Assembly (NCBI GenBank): GCA_963677175.2
Contig: CAXXES010000006.1
Span: 1,116,001-1,180,000 of the forward strand
DNA: 64,000 bases
Reading direction: 5' to 3'
Source of the DNA: Sunxiuqinia sp963677175
GTDB lineage: Bacteria; Bacteroidota; Bacteroidia; Bacteroidales; Prolixibacteraceae
Shown: positions 16,900 to 26,647 of the stretch, piece after piece
Layout of the letters: each line of letters starts with the position of its first letter
How positions within the stretch are numbered: the stretch's first letter is position 1
Made by a program: the position numbers and the translations under genes
The notes under the pieces: generated by a model
What the model was told of the DNA's origin: nothing
Databases searched by the model: none
Seen by the model: only the letters and a program-made list of their open reading frames with translations

Positions 16900-17457
16900 T
16901 TAGTTCTTTTTTACGTTTTTAAAAGGTAAACCTAACTCTTTCAACAAGGCAAAACCTTCTTCATCCGTGTCAGCAGAGGTTACAAAAGTAATGTTCATAC
17001 CGTTAATACGGTTAACCTTGTCAATGTTGATTTCAGGAAAAATGATTTGTTCAGGAATTCCAAGGGTGTAATTGCCTTGGCCGTCCATTTTACTCTCAAT
17101 ACCTCTAAAGTCACGAATACGTGGCAGTGAGATGTTGATTAGCCTTTCAAGAAATTCGTACATTCTTTCTTTTCTCAGTGTCACACGGACACCGATCGGC
17201 ATTTTTTTCCTCAGTTTAAAGTTGGAGATGTCCTTCTTCGATTTGGTTTGGACTGCTTTTTGGCCGGCAATCATTGTCATTTCCTCTGTGGCAACTTCAA
17301 TGATTTTCTTATCGGCGATAGCAGCTCCAACACCTTGGTTCAGAACAATTTTCTCCAATTTCGGAACCTGCATAACAGATTTATAGTCGAATTCCTTGGT
17401 CAAAACAGGAATGACTTCTTCCGAATATTTTTTCTTAAGTGTTGGTGTATAAGCCAT
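16900..17457 (-). CDS. rplE: 50S ribosomal protein L5
   Basis: This 5S rRNA-binding protein of 185 residues contacts the P-site tRNA. Motifs: VPKLEKIVLNQGVGAA, RVTLRKERMYEFLERL, LPRIRDFRGI and GNYTLGIPEQIIFPEI. It directly follows rplX (adjacent stop and start). Confidence 0.98.
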   Translation of the reverse strand: MAYTPTLKKKYSEEVIPVLTKEFDYKSVMQVPKLEKIVLNQGVGAAIADKKIIEVATEEMTMIAGQKAVQTKSKKDISNFKLRKKMPIGVRVTLRKERMYEFLERLINISLPRIRDFRGIESKMDGQGNYTLGIPEQIIFPEINIDKVNRINGMNITFVTSADTDEEGFALLKELGLPFKNVKKN

Positions 17458-17780
17458 TACTTAATCTCCTCTCCAGATTTTTTAGAATAACGTACTAGTT
17501 TACCACTGCTTCCGAGCTTACGACCAATGCGTGTTTTTCCTCCGTTTTTCGGATCAACATGCATAAGGTTCGACAGGTGGATTGGCGCTTCCTTTTCAAC
17601 GATACCACCTTGCGGATTTTCCGCGTTTGGTTTGGTATGTTTTTTCACCATATTAACACCCTCCACAATAGCTCTGTTTTTTTCCCGAACTACTCCGAGA
17701 ACTTTGCCTTGCTGACCTTTATAGTTCCCGGCAATAACAACAACGGTGTCACCTTTTTTAATGTGTAATTTTGTCTGCAT
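17457..17780 (-). CDS. rplX: 50S ribosomal protein L24
   Basis: This early assembly protein of the 50S subunit has 107 residues with the KOW motif (HIKKGDTVVVIAGNYKGQQG) and VNMVKKHTKPNAENPQGGI. The start MQTKLHIKKGD at 17780 fits the family. An ATG six codons upstream (17798) overlaps the rplN stop as TAATG and is an alternative, coupled start. Confidence 0.96.
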   Translation of the reverse strand: MQTKLHIKKGDTVVVIAGNYKGQQGKVLGVVREKNRAIVEGVNMVKKHTKPNAENPQGGIVEKEAPIHLSNLMHVDPKNGGKTRIGRKLGSSGKLVRYSKKSGEEIK

Positions 17781-17797
17781 TTTATTTAATTTATGCA

Positions 17798-18163
17798 TTA
17801 AAGCACTTCAGGTGCAAGCGAAATAATTTTCATGTTTTTATCACGAAGTTCCCTTGCAACAGGGCCAAAAATACGGGTTCCGCGCATTTCTCCAGTATTG
17901 TTCAATAAAACGACAGCATTGTCATCGAAACGGATATAAGATCCATCTGGACGACGTACTTCCTTCCTAGTGCGAACAACAATGGCTTTAGACACAGTTC
18001 CTTTTTTCATATCACTACCAGCGACTGAACTTTTTACAGTTACAACCACTTTATCGCCAATTGATGCGTAACGTTTTTTTGTACCGCCTAAAACGCGGAT
18101 ACAAAGAACTTCTCTGGCACCACTATTATCGGCAACTGCACATCTTGATTCCTGTTGTATCAT
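17798..18163 (-). CDS. rplN: 50S ribosomal protein L14
   Basis: This 121-residue protein forms intersubunit bridges. Family motifs: MIQQESRCAVADNSGAREV, AVVLLNNTGEMRGTRIFGPV and the end LAPEVL. It is 2 bp after rpsQ. Confidence 0.98.
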   Translation of the reverse strand: MIQQESRCAVADNSGAREVLCIRVLGGTKKRYASIGDKVVVTVKSSVAGSDMKKGTVSKAIVVRTRKEVRRPDGSYIRFDDNAVVLLNNTGEMRGTRIFGPVARELRDKNMKIISLAPEVL

Positions 18164-18165
18164 GA

Positions 18166-18423
18166 TTACTTAGCTCTTTCAATAATTTCAACTAATCTCC
18201 AGCGCTTACTTTTACTTAAAGGTCTTGTTTCCATGATCTTTACAGTATCTCCAACGCTGCAAGTGTTTGTTTCGTCATGGGCGTAAAGTTTGGTTGTCTT
18301 ATTCACGAACTTTCCGTAAATAGGGTGCTTTTCTTTACGCTTCACCGCAACAACAATACTTTTTTCCATACTGTCGCTTACAACAACACCTGTACGCTCT
18401 TTTCTCAGATTTCTTGCTTCCAT
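18166..18423 (-). CDS. rpsQ: 30S ribosomal protein S17
   Basis: This 85-residue OB-fold protein binds 16S rRNA early in assembly. It begins MEARNLRKERTGVVVSDSM and includes the family end region IMETRPLSKSKRWRLVEI. It lies between rpmC and rplN. Confidence 0.98.
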   Translation of the reverse strand: MEARNLRKERTGVVVSDSMEKSIVVAVKRKEKHPIYGKFVNKTTKLYAHDETNTCSVGDTVKIMETRPLSKSKRWRLVEIIERAK

Positions 18424-18433
18424 TGACTACAAA

Positions 18434-18640
18434 TTAATTCTGATTTTGATTCAATTCCCTCTGACGTCTAATGGTCTGAAGGCGTGCAATGTTCTTGCGG
18501 GTTTCCTTGATTTTCATCGGGTTATCCAGCGGAGAAACTGCATGATTCATATTTAGACGTGCCAAGGTTTCTTTTTCCAACTGGATTCTTTCCAGGATCT
18601 CCTTATCTGTTAACTCTTGAATTTCAGATGCTTTCATCAT
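18434..18640 (-). CDS. rpmC: 50S ribosomal protein L29
   Basis: This 68-residue helical hairpin protein lies near the exit tunnel, where SRP and trigger factor dock. It starts MMKASEIQELTDKEI and contains IKETRKNIARLQTIRRQRE. The first ATG overlaps the rplP stop codon as TAATG; the second ATG is one codon later. Confidence 0.97.
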   Translation of the reverse strand: MMKASEIQELTDKEILERIQLEKETLARLNMNHAVSPLDNPMKIKETRKNIARLQTIRRQRELNQNQN

Positions 18641-19074
18641 TAATCTTCTTTAATAGATTCAACATAATCACGTCTAATAACAAACTTCGTAGTTACCGGT
18701 AGCTTTTGTGCGGCCAAACGTAAGGCTTCTTTTGCCATTTCGAATGGAACGCCATCGGCTTCGATTAAAATACGACCCGGAGTTACTGGAGCTACGAATG
18801 CTTCAGGAGCACCTTTACCTTTACCCATCCTTACTTCGGCTGGTTTTTTGGTAATTGGTTTATCTGGGAAAATACGGATCCAAATTTGCCCCTGACGTTG
18901 CATGTGACGGGTTACCGCAACCCTGGCCGCCTCGATTTGACGTCCGGTAAGCCATGAACTTTGCAACGATTTTATACCAAAAGATCCGAATGCCAGTTCT
19001 GTACCCCGTTGAGCATTCCCTTTCATTCTTCCTTTTTGTACTCTTCTAAATTTTGTCTTTTTCGGCTGTAACAT
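18640..19074 (-). CDS. rplP: 50S ribosomal protein L16
   Basis: This late-assembling 50S protein near the A-site tRNA elbow has 144 residues. It starts MLQPKKTKFRRVQKGRMKG and has ARVAVTRHMQRQGQIWIRIF, KPAEVRMGKGKGAPE and KLPVTTKFV. It follows rpsC. Confidence 0.98.
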   Translation of the reverse strand: MLQPKKTKFRRVQKGRMKGNAQRGTELAFGSFGIKSLQSSWLTGRQIEAARVAVTRHMQRQGQIWIRIFPDKPITKKPAEVRMGKGKGAPEAFVAPVTPGRILIEADGVPFEMAKEALRLAAQKLPVTTKFVIRRDYVESIKED

Positions 19075-19100
19075 CCTTTTTTAATTAAAAGGTTTTCGAA

Positions 19101-19829
19101 TTATTTTCTTCTCTTTTTGAAACCGCCACTTCTTCCGCCGCCACGAGGACCGCCAGGAGCACCTTGCGTGTTCTTCTGTCCCAGATTTGGAGAAAGGTCA
19201 CGTTTTCCGTAGACTTCGCCTTTACAAATCCAAACTTTAACACCGATTAATCCGGTTTTTGTCAAAGCTTCGGCCAAAGCGTAATCAATATCAGCTCTCA
19301 GCGTGTGCAAAGGAGTACGACCGTCTTTATACATTTCAGAGCGCGCCATTTCAGCACCGTTCAAACGACCGGATACCATTATCTTAATTCCTTGCGCACC
19401 CATTCTCATAGTAGAGGCTATAGCCATTTTGGTGGCACGACGGTAGGCAATTTTGCCTTCAATTTGACGTGCAACGTTGTTGGCTACAATACGGGCATCG
19501 AGTTCAGGTCTTTTAATCTCGAATATATTGATCTGAACTTCTTTGTTGGTGATCTTTTTCAACTCCTCTTTCAATTTGTCGACTTCCTGACCACCTTTGC
19601 CAATAATAATACCGGGTCTTGAGGTGTGAACGGTAATGGTAATCAGCTTCAGGGTTCTTTCGATAATAATCCTTGAGATACTTGCTTTGGCCAAACGGGC
19701 GTTCAAGTATTCACGAATCTTGGTATCTTCAACCAGCTTATCACCATAATCGTTGCCACCGAACCAGTTGGAATCCCATCCTCGGATGATTCCTAAACGA
19801 TTACTGATTGGATTAACTTTCTGTCCCAT
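19101..19829 (-). CDS. rpsC: 30S ribosomal protein S3
   Basis: This protein is part of the mRNA entry channel. It has 242 residues with the KH domain (TSRPGIIIGKGGQEVDKLKE) and the C-terminal S3 domain (GRLNGAEMARSE, TLRADIDYALAEA). The tail is Gly/Arg-rich. Confidence 0.98.
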   Translation of the reverse strand: MGQKVNPISNRLGIIRGWDSNWFGGNDYGDKLVEDTKIREYLNARLAKASISRIIIERTLKLITITVHTSRPGIIIGKGGQEVDKLKEELKKITNKEVQINIFEIKRPELDARIVANNVARQIEGKIAYRRATKMAIASTMRMGAQGIKIMVSGRLNGAEMARSEMYKDGRTPLHTLRADIDYALAEALTKTGLIGVKVWICKGEVYGKRDLSPNLGQKNTQGAPGGPRGGGRSGGFKKRRK

Positions 19830-19839
19830 GTATTACTAT

Positions 19840-20253
19840 TTATTCGTTTTCAGTTTCTACATTTTTACTATCAACGCAAAGCGTTACGTGGTTGGAACGT
19901 TTGCGGATCCGGTGCGCACGTCCTTGCGGAGCGGGACGCAGACGCTTCAAAATGCGTCCTGAATCAACAGCGATTGTTTTCACGTACAAATTGCTTTCTT
20001 CCAAACGAGTTCCCTCGTTTTTAGCCTGCCAGTTTGCAATGGCCGACATCAACAGTTTTTCAACTTTGCGCGAAGCTTCTTTTGACGAAAACTTCAAAAC
20101 ATCCAACGCCCGGTTTACTTCCATTCCGCGAACCATATCGGCTACAAGCCTCATTTTTCTTGGAGAAGTTGGGCAGTCTTTTAGTACCGCGAAGTATTGT
20201 GATTTCCGAGCTTCTTTCAGCTCTATTGCTCGATTTCTTTTTCTAGCACCCAT
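19840..20253 (-). CDS. rplV: 50S ribosomal protein L22
   Basis: This protein lines the peptide exit tunnel constriction. It has 137 residues, with TSPRKMRLVADMVRGMEVNRAL, KLLMSAIANWQAKN and RAHRIRKRSNHVTL. It is a little longer than the E. coli protein at both ends. It lies between rpsS and rpsC. Confidence 0.97.
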   Translation of the reverse strand: MGARKRNRAIELKEARKSQYFAVLKDCPTSPRKMRLVADMVRGMEVNRALDVLKFSSKEASRKVEKLLMSAIANWQAKNEGTRLEESNLYVKTIAVDSGRILKRLRPAPQGRAHRIRKRSNHVTLCVDSKNVETENE

Positions 20254-20290
20254 CGTAATTTCTTTTAAAAGTTAATGAGAATCTCATGCC

Positions 20291-20557
20291 TTAGCGTTTG
20301 TTGCCGGCATGTCCCCTAAAAGTTCTTGTAGGTGCAAATTCGCCTAGCTTATGGCCAACCATGTTTTCGGTTACATATACTGGAATGAATTTATTCCCGT
20401 TATGAACTGCGATGGTGTGCCCTACAAAGTCGGGAGAGATTACTGATGCTCTGGCCCAAGTCTTAATGACTGACTTTTTACCTGCTTCATTCATTGCGTC
20501 AACTTTTTTCTCAAGCTTATAAGCAATGAATGGGCCTTTTTTTAGTGAACGACTCAT
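20291..20557 (-). CDS. rpsS: 30S ribosomal protein S19
   Basis: This 88-residue head protein begins MSRSLKKGPFIAYKLEKKV. It includes WARASVISPDFVGHTIAVHNG and ENMVGHKLGEFAPTRTF. It follows rplB by 15 bp. Confidence 0.98.
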   Translation of the reverse strand: MSRSLKKGPFIAYKLEKKVDAMNEAGKKSVIKTWARASVISPDFVGHTIAVHNGNKFIPVYVTENMVGHKLGEFAPTRTFRGHAGNKR

Positions 20558-20572
20558 ATCCTACTCCTTTAA

Positions 20573-21397
<825 letters not shown>

Positions 21398-21406
21398 TTC
21401 CTATAA

Positions 21407-21697
21407 TTAAATATTACTGTAAAAATCAATTGTATCTCCTTCTACCAATGTAATCACAGCTTTTTTATAAGCTGAAGTTTTTCCTTTAATGACCCCTGCT
21501 TTGGTATAGCGGCTTTTATTCTTGCCACCATAAATCATGGTATTAACGGAAGTTACACCTACATTGTACAGTTCTTCAACTGCCTTTTTAATTTCCAGTC
21601 TGCCCGCATCTTTGCGAACGACAAATCCATAACGGTTGAACTTTTCGCCCTGTTCCGTCATCTTTTCTGTCACTATGGGTTTTATCAAAATATCCAT
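21407..21697 (-). CDS. rplW: 50S ribosomal protein L23
   Basis: This exit-tunnel protein forms the docking site for trigger factor and SRP. It has 96 residues beginning MDILIKPIVTEKMTEQGE, with the family segment NTMIYGGKNKSRYTKAG. It lies between rplD and rplB. Confidence 0.97.
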   Translation of the reverse strand: MDILIKPIVTEKMTEQGEKFNRYGFVVRKDAGRLEIKKAVEELYNVGVTSVNTMIYGGKNKSRYTKAGVIKGKTSAYKKAVITLVEGDTIDFYSNI

Positions 21698-21709
21698 TAT
21701 TTATCCCCC

Positions 21710-22339
21710 TTAAATCTTAAACTGTTCTTCGATTTTGCCTACCGAACTTTCAAAAAAGATCACCTTGTTAGCGTTCATTATCTGATAAGTGCTTAATTCA
21801 GATGCAGTTACAACAGAAACACCGTCTAAATTTCTGGAGGACAAATATATATTTTTATTTTCGTCCGGTAAAACGAAAAGAGACTTTTTATTGGTAATTT
21901 TCAGATTATTACTAACTGCTACCATCTCCTTTGTTTTCGGAACTTCCAGACTGAAGTCCTCCAAAATCAAAATATCGCTTGCTTTCGCCTTGTAACTCAA
22001 TGCAGACTTACGCGCCAAAGCTTTTACTTTCTTGTTCAATTTGAAGCCATAGTTTCTTGGACGAGGTCCAAAAACACGACCACCACCACGGAAGAGTGGA
22101 GATTTGATGCTCCCTGCACGTGCTGTACCGGTACCCTTCTGCTTTTTAATCTTTCTCGTGCTTCCAACAATCTCACCACGTTCGGTTGCTGAATGAGTTC
22201 CTTGACGTTTGTTGGCCAAGTACTGTTTTACATCAAGATAAATCGCATGGTCGTTTGGCTCGATACCGAAGATTTGGTCTTCTAAACCAACCATTCTTCC
22301 GGTTTCTTTTCCTGTTTTATCTAATACTTGTACTTCCAT
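21710..22339 (-). CDS. rplD: 50S ribosomal protein L4
   Basis: This protein lines the exit tunnel and, in E. coli, represses the S10 operon. It has 209 residues with the extended loop RKIKKQKGTGTARAGSIKSP and FRGGGRVFGPRPRNYGFKLN. Its ATG overlaps the rplC stop codon as TAATG. Confidence 0.97.
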   Translation of the reverse strand: MEVQVLDKTGKETGRMVGLEDQIFGIEPNDHAIYLDVKQYLANKRQGTHSATERGEIVGSTRKIKKQKGTGTARAGSIKSPLFRGGGRVFGPRPRNYGFKLNKKVKALARKSALSYKAKASDILILEDFSLEVPKTKEMVAVSNNLKITNKKSLFVLPDENKNIYLSSRNLDGVSVVTASELSTYQIMNANKVIFFESSVGKIEEQFKI

Positions 22340-22956
22340 TACTGATTAATTATTACAAATGATCCTTTTGCGCCAGGAATTGATCCTTTAACAACTAATA
22401 GGTTACTTTCAGGAATGACTTTCAAAACCTTCAGGTCTTCAATTGTCTTTTGCGCGCCACCTGTACGACCAGCCATGCGCATTCCTTTAAATACTCTGGA
22501 AGGGTAGGAAGAGGCACCAAGCGAACCAGGAGCTCTCAGGCGGTTGTGCTGACCATGAGTGGCATCGCCTACCCCACGGAAGTTGTAACGCTTAACAACA
22601 CCCTGAAAACCTTTACCTTTGGTTATACCGGTTATATCAACCCAACTACCTTCTTCGATTACATCAACAGTAATGGTATCACCAAGTTTGTAATCTTTTT
22701 CGAAGTCTTGAAACTCGACAACTTTACGCTTTGGCTCAGTTCCAGCTTTCTGGAAGTGACCAAATTCAGCTTTGGTGGTGTTTTTTTCTTTCTTATCACC
22801 AAATGCAAGCTGAAAAGCGTTGTAGCCATCGGTTTCTGCCGTTTTCACTTGTGTTACAACACAAGGTCCGGCTTCAATCACAGTGCATGGAATATTTTTT
22901 CCCTCAACACTGAATACGGATGTCATTCCGATTTTTTTACCGATTATTCCTGCCAT
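22339..22956 (-). CDS. rplC: 50S ribosomal protein L3
   Basis: This protein reaches into the peptidyl transferase centre. It has 205 residues, starting MAGIIGKKIGMTSVFSVEG, with ITKGKGFQGVVKRYNFRG and HRLRAPG-like (HNRLRAPGSLGASSYPSRVF) motifs. It is second in the S10 segment, after rpsJ. Confidence 0.97.
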   Translation of the reverse strand: MAGIIGKKIGMTSVFSVEGKNIPCTVIEAGPCVVTQVKTAETDGYNAFQLAFGDKKEKNTTKAEFGHFQKAGTEPKRKVVEFQDFEKDYKLGDTITVDVIEEGSWVDITGITKGKGFQGVVKRYNFRGVGDATHGQHNRLRAPGSLGASSYPSRVFKGMRMAGRTGGAQKTIEDLKVLKVIPESNLLVVKGSIPGAKGSFVIINQ

Positions 22957-22978
22957 TTTTTTTTGTTTTTACAGGTTA

Positions 22979-23284
22979 TCAAACTTTAATTTCTACTTCA
23001 ACACCGCTTGGCAATTCAAGCTTCATTAAGGCGTCGATAGTTTTAGCCGTTGAGCTGTAAATGTCGATCAAACGTTTGTATGAAGACAACTGAAATTGCT
23101 CGCGTGATTTTTTATTCACGAACGTTGAACGCAACACTGTAAAAACACGGTTATGAGTTGGAAGTGGAATTGGTCCGCTTACAACTGCACCAGTTGTCTT
23201 AACAGTCTTAACGATCTTTTCAGCCGACTTGTCCACCAAGTTGTGATCGTACGACTTCAGCTTAATTCTGATCTTTTGACTCAT
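22979..23284 (-). CDS. rpsJ: 30S ribosomal protein S10
   Basis: This 101-residue protein also forms the transcription antitermination NusB-NusE complex in many bacteria. Motifs: MSQKIRIKLKSYDHNLVD, TGAVVSGPIPLPTHNRVFTV and SREQFQLSSYKRLIDIY. It follows fusA by 20 bp. No tuf gene separates fusA and rpsJ. Confidence 0.98.
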   Translation of the reverse strand: MSQKIRIKLKSYDHNLVDKSAEKIVKTVKTTGAVVSGPIPLPTHNRVFTVLRSTFVNKKSREQFQLSSYKRLIDIYSSTAKTIDALMKLELPSGVEVEIKV

Positions 23285-23304
23285 GATGAGATAAAATAAT
23301 TATT

Positions 23305-25416
23305 TTATAATAATTCTACTTTTCCTTGCATTTCCTCAAGTACTTTCACTGCCAATTGTTTTGGCACTTCTTCGTAGTGTGAGAACTCCATTGATGAAGT
23401 TGCACGACCTGAAGAAAGTGTTCTCAATACAGTCACGTAACCAAAGATTTCTGAAAGTGGCACCGTGGCTTTAATTACCCTGGCTCCTGCCTTTTCATGC
23501 ATCCCATGTACCTGTCCGCGTCGACGGTTCAAGTCACCAATAATATCACCCATATATTCTTCCGGAGTTACAATCTCGGACTTCATAATTGGCTCCAGTA
23601 ATTTTGGGCCAGCTTTTGAAGCTGCGCTCTTGAACGCCTGACGGGCACAGATTTCAAACGACAACTGGTCGGAGTCAACCGCATGGAATGAACCATCGAG
23701 CAACTCAACCTGAAGGCTATCCAGCTGGAATCCAGCCAAAGGACCATTCAACATAGCTGTTTGGAAACCTTTTTGTACAGAAGGAATAAATTCTTTCGGA
23801 ATCCGTCCTCCTTTTACGCTGTCGATAAATGTCAAACCTTCTTTGCCTTCTTCGGCAGGACCAACTTTAACAATGATATCAGCGAACTTACCACGACCAC
23901 CAGATTGCTTTTTGAAAACTTCGCGCAATTCAACGGTTTGGCTAATCGATTCTTTGTAGGCAACCTGAGGTTTCCCCTGGTTACATTCAACTTTGAATTC
24001 ACGTTTCAAACGGTCGATGATAATTTCAAGGTGAAGCTCACCCATACCCCGGATCACCGTTTGTCCCGATTCTTCGTCAGTGTTTACTTTGAATGTTGGA
24101 TCTTCTTCGGCCAGTTTAGCCAATCCCATTCCAAGTTTATCTAAGTCTTTTTGAGTTTTTGGCTCAACAGCAATACCAATTACCGGTTCCGGGAAATCCA
24201 TGCTTTCCAGCGTAATCGGATGTTTCTCAGAACACAAGGTATCTCCTGTACGAATATCTTTGAAACCTACTGCGGCACAAATATCTCCCGCTTCGATCAC
24301 ATCTTTCGGGTTTTGCTTGTTGGAGTGCATTTGGTAAAGACGAGAGATCCGTTCTTTTTTACCTGTTCTCGTATTGTAAACTGTAGAACCTGCATCGATC
24401 TTACCCGAGTATACACGAATAAAGCACAAACGACCAACATAAGGGTCGGTAGCAATTTTAAACGCCAATGCGGCCAAAGGTTCTTCATCATCGGCATGAC
24501 GAATCACTTCTTTTCCAGTATCCGGATTTATGCCAATCAAGTCGCCTTTATCCAATGGACTTGGCAAAAATTCAACAACGGCATCCAACAAACGCTGCAC
24601 TCCTTTGTTTTTGAAAGCTGATCCGCACATCATTGGAACAATAATCTGCTTCAGAGTTCCCTTGCGAATTACTGAAATTAACTCTTCTGCAGTAATTGAT
24701 TCCGGATCGTCAAAATAACGCTCCATCAGTGCGTCGTCTAGTTCTGCAACTGATTCAACCATTTTTTCGCGGTATTCTAAAGCCAGCTCCATCAATTCGG
24801 CAGGAATTTCTTCCAAACGATAATCGACTCCCAATGTTTCATCTTCATACCAACGAATGGCCTTCATTTCAATCAGGTCAATCACGCCTTCGAATTTCTC
24901 TTCGGCACCAATTGGAATTTGAATTGGAACCGGGTTGGCTCCCAATTTTTCACGAACTTCGTTAACTACGTTAAAGAAATCGGCACCTGAACGATCCATT
25001 TTATTAACGAAACCAATCCGTGGAACACCGTATTTTTCAGCCTGACGCCATACGGTTTCCGACTGGGCTTCAACACCACTAACCGCACAAAACAAAGCTA
25101 CGGCTCCATCCAGAATACGTAATGACCGTTCTACTTCAACAGTAAAGTCAACGTGTCCCGGAGTATCGATGATGTTAATTTTATAGTCCTTTTCAGCATG
25201 TTTCCAGAAGGTAGTTGTCGCAGCCGAAGTAATGGTAATACCCCGTTCCTGCTCTTGCTCCATCCAGTCCATCGTGGCAGCACCGTCGTGTACCTCTCCT
25301 ATTCGGTGCGTAATTCCGGTATAGTACAGGATACGCTCCGATGTCGTGGTTTTACCGGCATCAATGTGAGCCATGATACCGATATTTCTTGTATATCTTA
25401 AATCTTTTGTTGCCAT
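23305..25416 (-). CDS. fusA: Elongation factor G
   Basis: This translational GTPase drives tRNA-mRNA translocation and, with RRF, ribosome recycling. It has 703 residues with all G motifs intact: AHIDAGKTT (about residue 16), ERGITITSA (58), DTPGHVDF (84) and NKMD (138). The domain IV and V segments are typical. It lies third in the str segment after rpsL and rpsG. A second, diverged EF-G is encoded at 30847. Confidence 0.98.
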   Translation of the reverse strand: MATKDLRYTRNIGIMAHIDAGKTTTSERILYYTGITHRIGEVHDGAATMDWMEQEQERGITITSAATTTFWKHAEKDYKINIIDTPGHVDFTVEVERSLRILDGAVALFCAVSGVEAQSETVWRQAEKYGVPRIGFVNKMDRSGADFFNVVNEVREKLGANPVPIQIPIGAEEKFEGVIDLIEMKAIRWYEDETLGVDYRLEEIPAELMELALEYREKMVESVAELDDALMERYFDDPESITAEELISVIRKGTLKQIIVPMMCGSAFKNKGVQRLLDAVVEFLPSPLDKGDLIGINPDTGKEVIRHADDEEPLAALAFKIATDPYVGRLCFIRVYSGKIDAGSTVYNTRTGKKERISRLYQMHSNKQNPKDVIEAGDICAAVGFKDIRTGDTLCSEKHPITLESMDFPEPVIGIAVEPKTQKDLDKLGMGLAKLAEEDPTFKVNTDEESGQTVIRGMGELHLEIIIDRLKREFKVECNQGKPQVAYKESISQTVELREVFKKQSGGRGKFADIIVKVGPAEEGKEGLTFIDSVKGGRIPKEFIPSVQKGFQTAMLNGPLAGFQLDSLQVELLDGSFHAVDSDQLSFEICARQAFKSAASKAGPKLLEPIMKSEIVTPEEYMGDIIGDLNRRRGQVHGMHEKAGARVIKATVPLSEIFGYVTVLRTLSSGRATSSMEFSHYEEVPKQLAVKVLEEMQGKVELL

Positions 25417-25477
25417 GTCAATAAACCAATATTCTAATCCTTATATAAATAAAAATGAACCAATTGAATGATTCTTT

Positions 25478-25954
25478 TTAAAACCTAAAGTGTGCGAATG
25501 CACGGTTTGCTTCAGCCATCCGGTGCGTGTCTTCTTTCCGTTTTACGGCGCCACCTTCGTTGTTGTACGCAGCCTGAATTTCAGCAGCCAACTTGTCTGC
25601 CATAGACTTCCCGGAGCGTTTGCGAGCAAATAGGATTAAGTTTTTGATAGAAACTGCCACTTTTCTTTCGGGACGAATTTCCATAGGAACCTGGAAAGTA
25701 GCACCACCAACGCGACGGCTCTTTACTTCTACTGCCGGAGTAATGTTCTCCAAGGCTTTTTTCCAGATGTCAAGTGAAGTTAGTTCATCGTTTTTCATAC
25801 GTGAATCAACGATATCAAGAGCATCGTAGAAAATTTGGTAAGCAACGGTTTTTTTACCGTGCTGCATCATGTCGTTCACAAAACGTGTAACAAGAACGTC
25901 GTTAAATTTAGGATCGGGTAAGATGATCCTCTTCTTTGGTTTCGATTTTCTCAT
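25478..25954 (-). CDS. rpsG: 30S ribosomal protein S7
   Basis: This head protein contacts E-site tRNA and mRNA. It has 158 residues beginning MRKSKPKKRIILPDPKFND, with VTRFVNDMMQHGKKTVA and RRVGGATFQVPMEIRPER. It lies between rpsL and fusA. Confidence 0.98.
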   Translation of the reverse strand: MRKSKPKKRIILPDPKFNDVLVTRFVNDMMQHGKKTVAYQIFYDALDIVDSRMKNDELTSLDIWKKALENITPAVEVKSRRVGGATFQVPMEIRPERKVAVSIKNLILFARKRSGKSMADKLAAEIQAAYNNEGGAVKRKEDTHRMAEANRAFAHFRF

Positions 25955-26015
25955 CGTATTTCTTCTTTAGTGTTATTCGAATTGGTTGTCTAATCGATTT
26001 GGAGCTTCAGTTCAT

Positions 26016-26030
26016 CCCGATGACATCGGG
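26016..26030. repeat. 15-bp palindrome between rpsL and rpsG
   Basis: CCCGATG-a-CATCGGG is a perfect hairpin with a one-base centre, in the 122-bp gap between rpsL and rpsG. No T run follows, so it is unlikely to be a strong terminator. It may be a dispersed palindrome or an mRNA processing or attenuation structure. Confidence 0.6.
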
Positions 26031-26076
26031 ACTCATTTACTCAACCAAACCACTATAAAGCGGTCAATTCACAAAT

Positions 26077-26451
26077 TTATTTTTTCGGTCTTTTCGTACC
26101 GTATTTAGAACGTCTCTGTGTGCGTCCTTCAACACCTGCAGTATCCAATGCACCGCGAACTAAGTGATAACGCACTCCAGGTAAGTCTTTTACTCTGCCA
26201 CCGCGCACCAATACAATGGAGTGCTCTTGCAGGTTATGGCCTTCACCCGGAATGTAGGCATTCACTTCTTTTTGGTTGGTCAACCTCACCCTGGCCACTT
26301 TACGCATGGCCGAGTTTGGTTTTTTAGGAGTCGTCGTGTAAACACGAACACAAACACCTCGTTTTTGAGGACAGGCATCCAGAGCACGAGACTTACTTTT
26401 GTCTACTTGCACGGTGCGTCCTTTTCTTACTAATTGTTGAATCGTTGGCAT
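26077..26451 (-). CDS. rpsL: 30S ribosomal protein S12
   Basis: This decoding-centre protein has 124 residues starting MPTIQQLVRKGR. It includes TTPKKPNSAMRKVARVRLTN and the GGRVKDLPGVRYH loop. The Lys residues linked to streptomycin sensitivity (in PKKPNSA and GRVKDLPG) are both wild type. It is the first gene of the 17-kb superoperon and is preceded by a good promoter. Confidence 0.98.
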   Translation of the reverse strand: MPTIQQLVRKGRTVQVDKSKSRALDACPQKRGVCVRVYTTTPKKPNSAMRKVARVRLTNQKEVNAYIPGEGHNLQEHSIVLVRGGRVKDLPGVRYHLVRGALDTAGVEGRTQRRSKYGTKRPKK

Positions 26452-26494
26452 ACAACTATTTAATTAATCATTAATATTTTTGCAAAATGGACTG

Positions 26495-26502
26495 CAAAGG
26501 TA
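26495..26502 (-). promoter_or_regulatory. Candidate promoter of the str-S10-spc-alpha superoperon
   Basis: On the minus strand TACCTTTG is an exact TAnnTTTG box, 44 bp before the rpsL ATG. A TTGA sits 17 bp further upstream (complement at 26520-26523) as a possible -33 element. The upstream DNA is AT-rich. No other convincing promoter was seen inside the operon. Confidence 0.55.
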
Positions 26503-26647
26503 TTGAAAATTCAATATAATCAATGCGTTCCCTGTGCGTTTTTGACAGAATCCTCCAAAAACGGCAGGCAAAAGTACTAATTTTCAGAAAATAACAATGG
26601 CTTTCCCTACTGTTTTTTCTTTTTTTTCAGATAAATAAACATAGGGC

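Noticed and set aside
22450..22989. 179-codon plus frame opposite rplC
   Set aside because: It is a shadow of the L3 gene on the other strand. It has no family features, and L3 is certain.
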